Source of the DNA: Roseofilum reptotaenium CS-1145
GTDB lineage: Bacteria > Cyanobacteriota > Cyanobacteriia > Cyanobacteriales > Desertifilaceae
Assembly: GCF_028330985.1 (NCBI RefSeq)
Contig: NZ_JAQMUE010000044.1
Coordinates: forward strand, 1 to 64,000
Reading direction: 5' to 3'
DNA: 64,000 bases
Both the position numbers and the translations under genes were made by a program. Every line of letters starts with the position of its first letter. Within the stretch, counting starts at the first letter, position 1. Below the pieces are notes generated by a model. The model was not told the origin of the DNA, ran no database searches, and was given only the letters and a program-made list of their open reading frames with translations. Shown here piece after piece: positions 44,276 through 53,503 of this stretch.

Positions 44276-44890
44276 CTAACCCCAAACTCGGCGCAAACTC
44301 AAAACAAAACCGGGTAAGACTTCTTCACCGGATAATTTGGTTGGATTCGACAATTTTTCTACCTCTAAACCAACTCGATACACTTCCACCACTCGATTTT
44401 GGGGATCGATTAACCAACCGAGTTTTGCTCCATTATCAATATACTCTTGCATTTTCTCTTGCAGGGATTTTAGGGTATCTGACTTTGAGCGTAATTCCAC
44501 CACAAAATCGGGGCAAATATGGGGGAATGTTCCCTTTTGCTCATCCGTCAGTGCATCCCAACGCTCTTGACTTATCCAAGCAGCATCGGGAGAGAGATTT
44601 GCGCCATTGGGTAAGATGAATCCGGTAGAAGAGTCAAATGCTTTCCCTAAATTGCCATTGTCTTCATACCAACGACCCAATTGTACAATAATGCTAAAGT
44701 TACGTTCTCCGGTTTCCCAACCTGTGGGTGGATTCACAATTAGTTCTCCTTGTGCAGTTCTTTCCAGTCGTAATTCTCGATTGCTAGCAGCTAGAGCTTC
44801 AAACTGTTCTTGCGTGACATAGAGCTTCAGGGTTTTGGGTAATGTCAGCAAGAGAGTTTCTATTTCGGGTTTGGCGGATGTCTGTACCAT
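44276..44890 (-). CDS. Uma2 family protein (DUF820), copy 2
   Basis: This 204-residue paralogue lies directly upstream of copy 1 in the same direction and is nearly identical to it in DNA. Differences cluster in the middle (RWYEDNGNLGKAFDS here). The frame extends to 45004, but ATG 44890 with an AGAGGTG site aligns with the start of the other copies (MVQTSAKPEIETLL). The nuclease-like core FVVELRSKSD is intact. Recent tandem duplication or gene conversion is implied. Confidence 0.9.
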   Translation of the reverse strand: MVQTSAKPEIETLLLTLPKTLKLYVTQEQFEALAASNRELRLERTAQGELIVNPPTGWETGERNFSIIVQLGRWYEDNGNLGKAFDSSTGFILPNGANLSPDAAWISQERWDALTDEQKGTFPHICPDFVVELRSKSDTLKSLQEKMQEYIDNGAKLGWLIDPQNRVVEVYRVGLEVEKLSNPTKLSGEEVLPGFVLSLRRVWG

Positions 44891-44993
44891 GTTCACCTCT
44901 GCGAGCCTATAATTCATTTTAGGCGATCGCGTACAGTAATGAGGACACCTTCTCATTTGCCAGTATAAAGCAGACAAAATAGAAGATAGTACT

Positions 44994-45656
44994 ATGAAAA
45001 TCAAGAAATATTGGTGGGTTTTGATTCTGATTCAGCTAACTCTTCTAGTTGTCATTATTAACGGACAATTCGCTATCTCTAGCGATCGCTCCTCTCTTTT
45101 TTACAGAGAAGATTTGCGGGAAATTCCTGCGGCTATTCCCATAACTCAGGAACATATTAGCCATGAAGGTTTAACGCTTAATTTATATGGTTCAGCGAAA
45201 GAAAGTCTGAAAAAAAGTCATCATGAGAATATAGTAAACGATCCTTATTACCTATGGTCGGGGAGATGCTCGAGCAACTGGGCAGTAACGTTTAGTCACC
45301 GGCAATTTCTGGTTGACTTGAGAGGAGTGGCTAAAATCAGGTGGCGAACCAAACAGTCGGGTTTCAGAAGATTGCACATTCTCTTAAAACTTGAGGATGG
45401 CACTTGGTTAGTGAGCGATCGCACTCAAGGAGCATCGGAAGACTGGAAAATCGGTGAATTTAACCTGATGGACTTAGAATGGTATGCACTCTCAATGGAG
45501 ACGATAACAGAAACAGATAAAGTCTCCTCTGTCGATCTTTCACGAGTCGATGAAATCGGAATTACAGATCTGATGAGAGGAGGCTCGAGTTCAGCGTCCT
45601 CTAGACTAGACTGGATCGAAGTCTATGGAAAACCGGTAGAACGCTTCAATTCTTAG
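44994..45656 (+). CDS. Secreted or membrane-anchored protein, possible beta-sandwich domain
   Basis: This 220-residue protein begins with a basic start and hydrophobic helix (MKIKKYWWVLILIQLTLLVV) that could be a signal anchor. A domain with LYGSAKESLKKSHHENI and WRTKQSGFRRLHILLKLEDGTWLVSD follows, and it ends in SRLDWIEVYGKPV. The closing D-W-I-E-V-Y-G strand is typical of galactose-binding-like or CIA30-like beta-sandwich domains; this is only a resemblance. It precedes the Tat-exported reductase by 71 bases in the same direction, so the two may act together outside the cytoplasm. Confidence 0.6.
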   Translation: MKIKKYWWVLILIQLTLLVVIINGQFAISSDRSSLFYREDLREIPAAIPITQEHISHEGLTLNLYGSAKESLKKSHHENIVNDPYYLWSGRCSSNWAVTFSHRQFLVDLRGVAKIRWRTKQSGFRRLHILLKLEDGTWLVSDRTQGASEDWKIGEFNLMDLEWYALSMETITETDKVSSVDLSRVDEIGITDLMRGGSSSASSRLDWIEVYGKPVERFNS

Positions 45657-45727
45657 TCAATCGGCGATCGCTTCGATCCTTGACTACAATTGAACCAACA
45701 AAACCTTAAATTCCATAATCAGCCAAA

Positions 45728-46696
45728 ATGATTACACGCCGAGAATTTGTCAAAACTGCTGCGGTTGCTAGCGCGACTGCTGTTGTCGTTCCCCATTTGA
45801 GTCTTGGGAGTTCACCCTCTTATGATGCGAAGCAACTGCCAACTAGAACACTCGGAAAGACAGGAATAGAGGTTCCACCGATCGTTATCGGTTGTGGTAG
45901 TCGATTTATGGCGATCCAAGACGAGGATCAGGCTCTTGAGTTACTCGAATATGCCCTCGATCGCGGATTATATTGTTGGGATACAGCCGCAAATTATGGA
46001 AACCACGAGATTTCTAGCGAGGAGCGTTTGGGCAAGTTGCTCAAACAGAGGAGAAAGGAAGTCTTTTTAGCCACTAAGGTAGCTCAACGAGATGGGGAAA
46101 GTGCTAAAAAAACGATTGAGAGAAGCTTGAAACGCCTTCAGACAGATTACATCGATCTCCTGCAAGTTCATTCTATAAAGTCTGTTGAAGATGTTGAAAC
46201 TCTAGGACAAAAAGGTCAGGTTTTGGAAGTGCTGCATCAATATAAAGAAGAAGGGGCGATCGCACATATTGGCTTTAGTGGACATACTTCAGCCGAAGCA
46301 ATGAAGAAAGCAGCTCAAATGTACGATTTTGATACCATGCTGATCGCGATGAATCATCAGCGTCCAGAACAAAAATTTGAGGAACAAGCCGTTCCAGCCG
46401 CAGGAAGTAAGGGAATGGGAGTACTGGCAATGAAGGTCATTCGCCCCAGAGAAACTATTGAAAACCTCAATCCTAGGGATCTGCTCGGTTATGCTTTGAG
46501 CTTAGATCATATTGCAGCAGCCGTCGTTGGAATAGATAGCTTGGCAATCTTGAAAGATAACATCGATTTCATTCAGAATTTTAGCCCCTTATCCGCCCCG
46601 AAAATGGAAGAAATGAGAGTTAAGCTAGCACCATTCTACAGAAATGAGCAATTAGCTTGGATGAAACCTGGGTATGAAGATGGAAGGAATGCCTGA
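45728..46696 (+). CDS. Tat-signal aldo/keto reductase family protein
   Basis: This 322-residue member of the aldo/keto reductase fold begins with a twin-arginine signal (TRREFVKTAAVASATAVVVP), so it is probably exported folded. Catalytic and fold marks are YCWDTAANYG (Asp and Tyr of the tetrad), EVFLATKVAQRDG (Lys), LQVHSI (His) and VVGIDSLAILKDNI near the cofactor end. NADPH is not normally available in the periplasm, so the exported localisation raises the question of its cofactor. The gene follows the secreted protein at 44994. Confidence 0.88.
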   Translation: MITRREFVKTAAVASATAVVVPHLSLGSSPSYDAKQLPTRTLGKTGIEVPPIVIGCGSRFMAIQDEDQALELLEYALDRGLYCWDTAANYGNHEISSEERLGKLLKQRRKEVFLATKVAQRDGESAKKTIERSLKRLQTDYIDLLQVHSIKSVEDVETLGQKGQVLEVLHQYKEEGAIAHIGFSGHTSAEAMKKAAQMYDFDTMLIAMNHQRPEQKFEEQAVPAAGSKGMGVLAMKVIRPRETIENLNPRDLLGYALSLDHIAAAVVGIDSLAILKDNIDFIQNFSPLSAPKMEEMRVKLAPFYRNEQLAWMKPGYEDGRNA

Positions 46697-46764
46697 ATGA
46701 GTCAACCTAGTCAGCCTATCAACTGGAATGCTTTCTGCACTCGCCCATTCTGGGAGATTTGGGT

Positions 46765-46779
46765 AGAAACCGGGTTTCT
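46765..46779. repeat. AGAAACCGGGTTTCT palindrome
   Basis: This is an exact 15-base copy of the dispersed palindrome, located between the aldo/keto reductase and the HEAT-repeat gene. Confidence 0.7.
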
Positions 46780-46807
46780 GAATCGTTTCTCAAGAGCTTG
46801 AATCGCC

Positions 46808-48937
46808 ATGACACCAGAAGATTTGGCATCTGAACAAGTAGAGCCGCTTATTAGTGCTTCCGCCATTGCTGACTGGCACTTTTTTATCCCCGCAGACCAT
46901 TGTCCAGAACAGCCTTCGAGCCAACCCTATCGGATTTTTGAATCTCGTTGGCGCGAGGTAATTTTATTGTGGTTGGGACGCGAGGATGTGGAAGATGAGA
47001 AGAAGGAGGAGTTTATTGAGGCATTGGTGAATTTTGAAGATGGATGCGATGATTTTTATCGGGAGCGTGCCTATTTTCTAGCGGCGGTTGGCATTCGCGA
47101 ATTTAAAGTTTGTACTCTTGCTGATGAAATTATTCAGCAAGTAGTTAACCGTGGATTTGCAGATTTTGATCCAGAAACACAGCTATGGTATATACTGATT
47201 CAACCCATTACTCAAGGACCGAAGGAAAGTTTAGCACAAACTGACATCAGGCGAGTTATTGAAGCTCTTAGTGCTATGGTACAACAACCTGACTGTCCTG
47301 AAGATACTTATCGAGAAGCGCTTGAATTTATCGAGAAAATTGGGAAAGGTAATTCCCAAGCGATCGCAGCGTTAATTCACCTTCTAAAGAACACTAAGAA
47401 TGAATCTATTGGTAGAGATATAGCCCTGACTTTAGAGAAAATTGACCCAGGTAATTCCCAAGCGATCGCAGCGTTAATTCACCTTCTCAAGAATACTAAG
47501 GATGAATCTATTGGTAGAGATATAGCCCTGACTTTAGGGAAAATTGACCCGGGTAATTCCCAAGCGATCGCAGCTTTAATGGAAGTCCTCCAACAAAGTG
47601 AAGATGAAGAAATCTGTGGGTTGGCAGCTTACAGTTTAGGGCAAATCGCACCAAGCAATGCTGAGGCGATCGCGGCTCTAGTCCAAGTTCTCCGGCAAAC
47701 TGAATCTAAATACATTCGTTGCCAAGCGGCTAGGGGTTTAGGGTTAATCGTGCCAGGTAATATTGAGGCGATCGCAGCTTTAGTCGAAATTCTCAAAGAT
47801 ACTGAGTATGGAGATAAGCGTTGGCAAGCGGTAGATGCTTTAATGGAAATTGCACTAGGCAATTCCCAGGCGATTGCATTATTAGTCCAACTTTTCAGGG
47901 AGACTGACGATGAATATATCCGTTGGCAAACGGCTGAGAGTTTAAAATGGATTGCAGAAGACGATGCTGAGGCGATCGCGGCTCTAGTTCAGCTTATCGG
48001 GGAGACTGATGATGAATATACCCGTTGGCAAACGGCGGAGAGTTTAAGGGTAATCGATCCGGGAAATCCCCAAGTCATCCCTACCCTAGTGCAACTTCTC
48101 AGACAAACTGAAGATTATGAGGTATGTTGCCTAGCGATCGAGAGTTTAGAGTACATCGAACAAGATAATGCGGAAGCGATCGCAGCCTTAATCCAAGTTC
48201 TCAAAGACACTGATAATGAAGAAATTCGTCGTCCAGTGGCTGCATGTTTAGGTAAAATCGGATATGGCAATACTGAGGCGATCGCCGCTCTCGTGCAACT
48301 TTTTCGGGACATTGAAGATACATATAGCTATTGGCAGACGGTGAACAGCTTGAGTAAAATCGCGCAAGGGAATGTACAGGCGATCGCCAATTTAGCCCAA
48401 GTTATTAGGAATACTGAAAATCAATATACTCGTTTTCTACTGGCTCAAACTTTAGCAGAAATCGACCCAGGTAATACTGAAGCGATCGCGGCTTTAGTCG
48501 GAGTTGTCAGGGAAACGGAGAGCGAAGAGACTCGTTGCCAAGCAGCTAGAAGTTTAGGCAAAATTGACCCAGGCAATCCCCTGGTAATTCCAGCATTAAT
48601 CCAAGTTATCAAAAATACCAAGGATGATTATACCCGTGGAGCAGCGGCTAAAAGTTTAGTCGAAATGGGACAGGGCAATCATGAAGCGATCGCTACTTCA
48701 ATCCAATTCATTGTAGATACCGAAACTTCATATCTTCATAAGTACCCGCCCGAATATTTAGGCAAAATGCTTGTGACGAATCAACAACGGCAAAGTGTCG
48801 TCTCAGCACTCCAACAGCACCTCAACACTGACAATGAAAATAAGCTTGCCCTTTTCCAAGCCTGCTATCAACTCCTCTGGAACATTGCCCAAGACTTGCC
48901 CTACGCCGACTTCTATCGTGTTTGGAATCAGGTTTAG
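46808..48937 (+). CDS. HEAT-repeat protein with a NACHT-protein-like N-terminal segment
   Basis: This is a 709-residue protein. Residues about 40-175 (FESRWREVILLWLGREDVED, ALVNFEDGCDDFYRERAYFL, LADEIIQQVV) resemble the helical segment that links the NTPase and HEAT parts of NACHT/STAND proteins in filamentous cyanobacteria. From about 180 to 655 fourteen repeats follow of exactly 34 residues each (pattern GNxxAIAALVQLLRxTxDExxRxxAAxSLxxIxP). A C-terminal helical cap ends the protein. No NTPase P-loop is present. Such arrays are binding scaffolds; PBS-lyase-type HEAT is the nearest family. A detached sensor domain of a STAND protein is an inference. Confidence 0.85.
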   Translation: MTPEDLASEQVEPLISASAIADWHFFIPADHCPEQPSSQPYRIFESRWREVILLWLGREDVEDEKKEEFIEALVNFEDGCDDFYRERAYFLAAVGIREFKVCTLADEIIQQVVNRGFADFDPETQLWYILIQPITQGPKESLAQTDIRRVIEALSAMVQQPDCPEDTYREALEFIEKIGKGNSQAIAALIHLLKNTKNESIGRDIALTLEKIDPGNSQAIAALIHLLKNTKDESIGRDIALTLGKIDPGNSQAIAALMEVLQQSEDEEICGLAAYSLGQIAPSNAEAIAALVQVLRQTESKYIRCQAARGLGLIVPGNIEAIAALVEILKDTEYGDKRWQAVDALMEIALGNSQAIALLVQLFRETDDEYIRWQTAESLKWIAEDDAEAIAALVQLIGETDDEYTRWQTAESLRVIDPGNPQVIPTLVQLLRQTEDYEVCCLAIESLEYIEQDNAEAIAALIQVLKDTDNEEIRRPVAACLGKIGYGNTEAIAALVQLFRDIEDTYSYWQTVNSLSKIAQGNVQAIANLAQVIRNTENQYTRFLLAQTLAEIDPGNTEAIAALVGVVRETESEETRCQAARSLGKIDPGNPLVIPALIQVIKNTKDDYTRGAAAKSLVEMGQGNHEAIATSIQFIVDTETSYLHKYPPEYLGKMLVTNQQRQSVVSALQQHLNTDNENKLALFQACYQLLWNIAQDLPYADFYRVWNQV

Positions 48938-48979
48938 CTGTACTAAAATAGTCTAATTAATTTACTGCCCGAATAAAGC

Positions 48980-49591
48980 CTAATCCCAGACTCGGCGCAA
49001 ATTCAAGACAAAATTGGGTAAAACTTCTTCACCGGATAATTCAGTTGGATTGGACAAAACTTCGACCTCTAAACCGACTCGATAAATTTCCACCGTTCGA
49101 TTTTGAAGATCGATTAACCAACCTAATCTTGCTCCATTTTCCATATATTCTTGCATTTTCTCTTGCAGTGATTTTAGGGTATCCGACTTTGAACGCAATT
49201 CCACCACAAAATCGGGGCAAATATTGGCGAATGTTCCCTTTTGCTCATCCGTCAGTGAATCCCAGCGCTCTTGACTTATCCAAGCAGCATCGGGAGAGAG
49301 ATTTGCGCCATTGGGTAAAATGAATCCGGTAGAAGAGTCAAATGCTTCTCCTTGCTGATTATCTTCATACCAACGACCCAATTGTACAATAATGCTGAAA
49401 TTACGTTTTCCGGTTTCCCAACCTGTGGGTGGATTCACAATCAATTCTCCTGTTGCAGTTCTTTCTAGTCGTAAGTCTCGATTACTGGCAGCTAGAGCTT
49501 CAAATTGTTCTTGCGTGACATAGAGCTTGAGGGTTGTCGGTAATGTCAGCAAGAGCGTTTCGGTTTCGGGTTTTACTGGTGTCTGTACCAT
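48980..49591 (-). CDS. Uma2 family protein (DUF820), copy 3
   Basis: This 203-residue third Uma2 paralogue is about 90 percent or more similar to copies 1 and 2 by eye, with differences such as ETETLLLTLPTTLKLYV and AKLG replaced by ARLG. The nuclease-like core FVVELRSKSDTLKSLQEKM is intact. It lies on the far side of the HEAT gene, so the Uma2 copies flank the block 44994-48937. Start ATG 49591, MVQTPVKPETETLL. Confidence 0.9.
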   Translation of the reverse strand: MVQTPVKPETETLLLTLPTTLKLYVTQEQFEALAASNRDLRLERTATGELIVNPPTGWETGKRNFSIIVQLGRWYEDNQQGEAFDSSTGFILPNGANLSPDAAWISQERWDSLTDEQKGTFANICPDFVVELRSKSDTLKSLQEKMQEYMENGARLGWLIDLQNRTVEIYRVGLEVEVLSNPTELSGEEVLPNFVLNLRRVWD

Positions 49592-49851
49592 GTTTACCTC
49601 AAAATGCTATAGAGCTATTTTAGGCGATCGTTTGAACCCGATCGATCTTGGTCATAATCGCTCGATAAATTGTCTCTAATTCCTTTGTCAGCTTTTCTTG
49701 ACTCTATCAAAAAGATATCAAATGGGTTTTATAAGCCCTTCTGGGTCAGTGCTAGAGACCAAACGTTCAACTTAGTCATATTGTCTATATCTACTTATAG
49801 TCCAGTGAAATGTAGCTTATCCTCATGATCTTCCATGATTTTTTGTAAGAT

Positions 49852-50130
49852 TTAACATAATTCCTGAAAATCGGAATCATTGCATTCAAAATTGATTTTA
49901 ATTGCTTCATGATTTATATCTATGTTAGGCTCTTCTCTTAAGTCATCAAGATAAATTATAAATTGATTTCGATTTAAGTAAATCGCTTTAAATCCTCCAT
50001 ATTCTGCCCAAGATTGATCGTCTAATTCAATATGAATATGTTTTAAATCTGGAAAGATATCTTCTATTATTTCAAAATATCTTTCTATTGAAAAATAGTG
50101 ACTCTCTTGATGGTTAGGACTTTTTTTCAT
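49852..50130 (-). CDS. Small acidic protein of unknown function
   Basis: This 92-residue AT-rich frame has plausible strand-helix content (YFEIIEDIFPDLKHIHIELD, WAEYGGFKAIYLNRNQFIIY). Codon use is more AT-rich than in neighbours, and no good ribosome binding site is present, so it may be an acquired gene. No family is recognised. The 260 bases between it and the third Uma2 gene show nothing further. Confidence 0.5.
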   Translation of the reverse strand: MKKSPNHQESHYFSIERYFEIIEDIFPDLKHIHIELDDQSWAEYGGFKAIYLNRNQFIIYLDDLREEPNIDINHEAIKINFECNDSDFQELC

Positions 50131-50330
50131 CTACAAATAGAGCATAAGGAACATTTTGATTGAAGTCACAAGAATTAGAATCAAATTGAAATAACATTAG
50201 TTTGCTGTTGTCTTTCACCAATTAATTTTTACTCTATTATATAAAAAATATATAATCATAGCCTTTCTCTATTGTATAAGGTATGTCCCTCACCTTGAAA
50301 AGTCTCTTTCGTAGTAAAGGGAGCTGAAGC

Positions 50331-50363
50331 TAAATCCCCATTACCACCTCAAAGCGCTATAAT
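50331..50363 (+). promoter_or_regulatory. Repeat-derived -10-like box upstream of rpoC1
   Basis: The dispersed CCCATTACCAC...AGCGCTATA repeat ends here in GCTATAATGG, which contains TATAAT at 50358-50363, about 62 bases before the rpoC1 ATG. No convincing -35 box lies 16-18 bases upstream, so it would be an extended or weak promoter. The match to TATAAT arises because the repeat's usual end GCGCTATA is followed by AT. Confidence 0.4.
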
Positions 50364-50424
50364 GGTAGATTGGGCTAGTCCAGATTCTCAAGGCAGCGTT
50401 ATTCACCCTCATTGAACAGAAGCA

Positions 50425-52332
50425 ATGAAAAATCAGCAACAACGGTTTGATTACGTCAAAATTGGTATCGCTTCTCCTGACCGGATTCGGCAATGGGGAG
50501 AGCGAACCCTTCCCAATGGGTCAGTCGTTGGGGAAGTGACCAAACCGGAAACCATCAACTATCGTACTCTCAAACCCGAAATGGATGGCCTCTTCTGCGA
50601 GCGGATTTTTGGGCCAGCTAAAGATTGGGAATGCCATTGTGGAAAGTATAAACGAGTTCGTCATCGGGGGATTGTTTGCGAGCGTTGCGGCGTAGAAGTG
50701 ACCGAATCGAGAGTCCGTCGCCATCGCATGGGTCATATTCAATTAGCCGCTCCAGTTGCCCATGTGTGGTACTTAAAAGGTATACCCAGCTATATGGCCA
50801 TTCTGCTGGATATGCCCCTGCGGGATGTGGAACAAATTGTGTATTTTAATGCCTATGTGGTTCTCGATCCCGGAAATACCCCAGAGGTCGCTAAGACCAA
50901 TGAAGAAATTCCCTCCCTCAGTTATAAACAACTGCTCAATGAAGACCAGTGGATGGATATTGAAGACCAATTGTATTCTGAAGATTCAGAATTAATTGGT
51001 GTAGAAGTGGGCATTGGTGCAGAGGCCATTGAGCGCTTACTAGCCGATTTGGAATTGGAAACCGTAGCGGAACAACTGCGCGAAGATATCCTCAATTCTA
51101 AAGGGCAAAAACGGGCGAAGTTAATTAAACGTTTGCGGGTCATTGATAACTTTATTGCCACCGGTTCTAAGCCGGAATGGATGATTTTGAGTATGCTGCC
51201 GGTGATTCCGCCCGATTTGCGCCCGATGGTGCAGTTGGATGGAGGACGGTTTGCCACCAGCGATTTAAACGATCTGTATCGCCGGGTGATTAACCGCAAT
51301 AACCGATTAGCTCGACTGCAAGAAATTTTAGCCCCGGAGATTATTGTCCGTAATGAAAAGCGGATGTTACAAGAAGCCGTGGATGCTCTGATTGATAATG
51401 GTCGGCGCGGTCGCACGGTGGTGGGAGCGAATAACCGGCCGTTGAAATCTTTGTCGGACATTATTGAAGGAAAACAGGGACGTTTCCGGCAAAACTTGTT
51501 AGGAAAACGGGTGGATTATTCCGGTCGTTCTGTAATTGTTGTGGGGCCAAAGCTGCAAATTTACCAATGTGGCTTACCCAAGGAAATGGCGATCGAATTG
51601 TTCCAACCGTTTGTCATTCATCGCTTAATTCGCCAAGGATTGGTCAATAATATTAAGGCGGCGAAAAAGCTGATTCAACGGAACGATCCTAGTGTTTGGG
51701 ATGTTTTAGAAGAGGTGATTGAAGGTCACCCAGTTTTGCTGAACCGCGCTCCAACGTTGCACCGGTTGGGGATTCAAGCCTTTGAACCGATGCTTGTGGA
51801 AGGGCGAGCCATTCAGTTGCATCCGTTAGTTTGTCCGGCGTTTAACGCAGACTTTGATGGAGACCAAATGGCGGTGCATGTGCCGTTGTCGTTGGAGTCC
51901 CAATCTGAGGCACGGTTGTTGATGTTAGCGTCGAATAATGTGATGTCTCCAGCGACGGGGCGGCCCATTATTACGCCATCTCAGGATATGGTGTTAGGAT
52001 GTTACTATTTAACGGCGGAAAATCCTTGGGCGCAGAAAGGGGGCGATCGCTTTTTTGCTTCTTTAGAAGATGCCATTCGTGCCTACGATCAAGCCCAAGT
52101 AGACCTACATGCCTATATCTGGGTTCGTTATGATGGTGAAGTGGAATCTCCAGAAAAAGATGATGAAATCGTTTCTGAAGAGAAGCTTGAAGACGGAACA
52201 GTAAACCGTATTTACCGCTATCGACGAGTACGAGAAACAGCCGAAGGTGAGCAGATTTGCCAGTATATTCGCACAACACCGGGTCGGATTATCTTTAATA
52301 AGACGATTCATGATTCTATCCTCACGGCTTAG
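50425..52332 (+). CDS. rpoC1: RNA polymerase gamma subunit (N-terminal part of beta')
   Basis: In cyanobacteria beta' is split into gamma (RpoC1) and beta' (RpoC2). This 635-residue gamma subunit shows the clamp zinc site ([23 protein letters not shown] broken in function), the lid and rudder region, and the catalytic magnesium loop NADFDGDQM. It ends with [14 protein letters not shown], the natural split point. Neither rpoB nor rpoC2 lies within the window on either side, so the usual rpoB-rpoC1-rpoC2 order is broken here as in Synechocystis 6803. A terminator-like hairpin follows. Confidence 0.97.
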   Translation: MKNQQQRFDYVKIGIASPDRIRQWGERTLPNGSVVGEVTKPETINYRTLKPEMDGLFCERIFGPAKDWECHCGKYKRVRHRGIVCERCGVEVTESRVRRHRMGHIQLAAPVAHVWYLKGIPSYMAILLDMPLRDVEQIVYFNAYVVLDPGNTPEVAKTNEEIPSLSYKQLLNEDQWMDIEDQLYSEDSELIGVEVGIGAEAIERLLADLELETVAEQLREDILNSKGQKRAKLIKRLRVIDNFIATGSKPEWMILSMLPVIPPDLRPMVQLDGGRFATSDLNDLYRRVINRNNRLARLQEILAPEIIVRNEKRMLQEAVDALIDNGRRGRTVVGANNRPLKSLSDIIEGKQGRFRQNLLGKRVDYSGRSVIVVGPKLQIYQCGLPKEMAIELFQPFVIHRLIRQGLVNNIKAAKKLIQRNDPSVWDVLEEVIEGHPVLLNRAPTLHRLGIQAFEPMLVEGRAIQLHPLVCPAFNADFDGDQMAVHVPLSLESQSEARLLMLASNNVMSPATGRPIITPSQDMVLGCYYLTAENPWAQKGGDRFFASLEDAIRAYDQAQVDLHAYIWVRYDGEVESPEKDDEIVSEEKLEDGTVNRIYRYRRVRETAEGEQICQYIRTTPGRIIFNKTIHDSILTA

Positions 52333-52360
52333 TCTCCTAGTCGTTGGCTATCTAATTGAG

Positions 52361-52405
52361 GTAGGGTGCATTAGCGAAAGCGCAAGGCACCCTACTCTAT
52401 TTTTT
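52361..52405 (+). terminator. Intrinsic terminator after rpoC1, built from a dispersed repeat
   Basis: GTAGGGTGC (52361-52369) pairs with GCACCCTAC (52387-52395), with an inner GCG/CGC pairing. A TCTATTTTTT tract follows about three bases later. The GTAGGGTGCATTAGCG hairpin resembles short repeats found widely in cyanobacterial intergenic DNA. It lies 29 bases after the rpoC1 stop. Confidence 0.8.
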
Positions 52406-52454
52406 GTTAAACTAACCTGGATAGACCAAGTATGAAATATTCGGAGAAATTCCT

Positions 52455-52934
52455 GTGTTAGATGAACAGGCAAAGAAAACCCTGTTAAGAAAAATCCCCC
52501 ATGGCTTGTATATCTGTGGGGTAAAAGATGGGGAAGAAGTGAATGGTTTTACGGCGAGTTGGGTAATGCAAGCCTCTTTTACCCCTCCTTTGGTGGTCAA
52601 TTGTGTGAATACTAAGTCTCAATCCCATGCCATGATTCAATCGAGTGGGGTATTTGCTTTAAGTATTCTGGAAGCGGGACAAAAGGATTTAGCCCAGCAA
52701 TTTTTTAAGCCTCAACGCCGAGTCGGGAATAAGTTTGAATCAGTGGACTTTTATCTGGGTGAAACCGGATGTCCGATCATTACCGATACCTTAGGATATG
52801 TGGAATGCCAGGTTGTGGGAGTGGTAGAAAAAGGCGATCATACAGTATTCGTGGGGGAAGTGATTGCCGCAGGAATTCACCGGGAAGGTGAGCCACTCTT
52901 ACTCGAAAGTACAGGTTGGAATTATGGCGGTTAG
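52455..52934 (+). CDS. Flavin reductase family protein
   Basis: This 159-residue FMN-binding split-barrel protein of the flavoredoxin/flavin reductase group shows RKIPHGLYICGVKDG, NGFTASWVMQASFTPPLVVNCVN (flavin-binding loop), VFALSILEAGQKDLAQQF and HTVFVGEVIAAG. It would reduce or bind free flavin using NAD(P)H. The start is GTG 52455 with a GGAG site eight bases upstream. It precedes the MIF-like gene by 46 bases in the same direction. Confidence 0.88.
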   Translation: MLDEQAKKTLLRKIPHGLYICGVKDGEEVNGFTASWVMQASFTPPLVVNCVNTKSQSHAMIQSSGVFALSILEAGQKDLAQQFFKPQRRVGNKFESVDFYLGETGCPIITDTLGYVECQVVGVVEKGDHTVFVGEVIAAGIHREGEPLLLESTGWNYGG

Positions 52935-52980
52935 CTGAATAACGATAATCACGATAAAAATTGGGAGGTTGATTTAACTT

Positions 52981-53331
52981 ATGCCATTAATCAAAATTCA
53001 AACATCTGTTCCAATTCCAGAGAAGATTGCAGTTACAGGTTTGCTGCAAATACTTTCAGCTAAATTAGCCCAACACTTGGGGAAACCCGAATCTTATGTC
53101 ATGACTGCTTTTGACGCTGATGTGCCGATGACATTTGGGGGAACCTCAGATCCGGTATGCTACATTGAGGTGAAGAATATTGGCGGGATGAGTCCTGCTC
53201 AAACCCAGAGTATGAGTCAGGATTTTTGCGAAGCGATCGCTGAAAGCTTAGGAGTACCCCCCAATCGTACCTACATTGAGTTTGCAGGTGCTGAGGGTAG
53301 TATGTGGGGTTGGAATGGTGGGACATTTTAA
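52981..53331 (+). CDS. MIF-like tautomerase (phenylpyruvate tautomerase)
   Basis: This 116-residue member of the macrophage migration inhibitory factor family starts MPLIKIQTSVPIP, so Pro2, the catalytic N-terminal base after Met removal, is present. SxxLAxxLGKPESYVMTAFD, the strand CYIEVKNIGGMSPAQT and NRTYIEFAGAEGSMWGWNGGTF match the family. MIF proteins trimerise and tautomerise keto-enol substrates; the physiological substrate in bacteria is unclear. Confidence 0.92.
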   Translation: MPLIKIQTSVPIPEKIAVTGLLQILSAKLAQHLGKPESYVMTAFDADVPMTFGGTSDPVCYIEVKNIGGMSPAQTQSMSQDFCEAIAESLGVPPNRTYIEFAGAEGSMWGWNGGTF

Positions 53332-53503
53332 GGGTTCATCATAGCATCGCCCCTGTATAATTATCACGAATGGGGATAGGTTAGCCCATAAGGTTGGTGG
53401 GTTCACCTCCCCCCAAACTTGGATCAGAATCAGGGACATCAGCTCATTTGTAGGATCTACCGTTATCTATGGATAGATTAATCGTTGTTTGACTTCTAGA
53501 GCT

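Noticed and set aside
46808-48937. Regular 102-bp periodicity resembling a CRISPR or minisatellite array
   Set aside because: The period is a multiple of three, the frame is open throughout and the units encode HEAT helices. It is a coding repeat.
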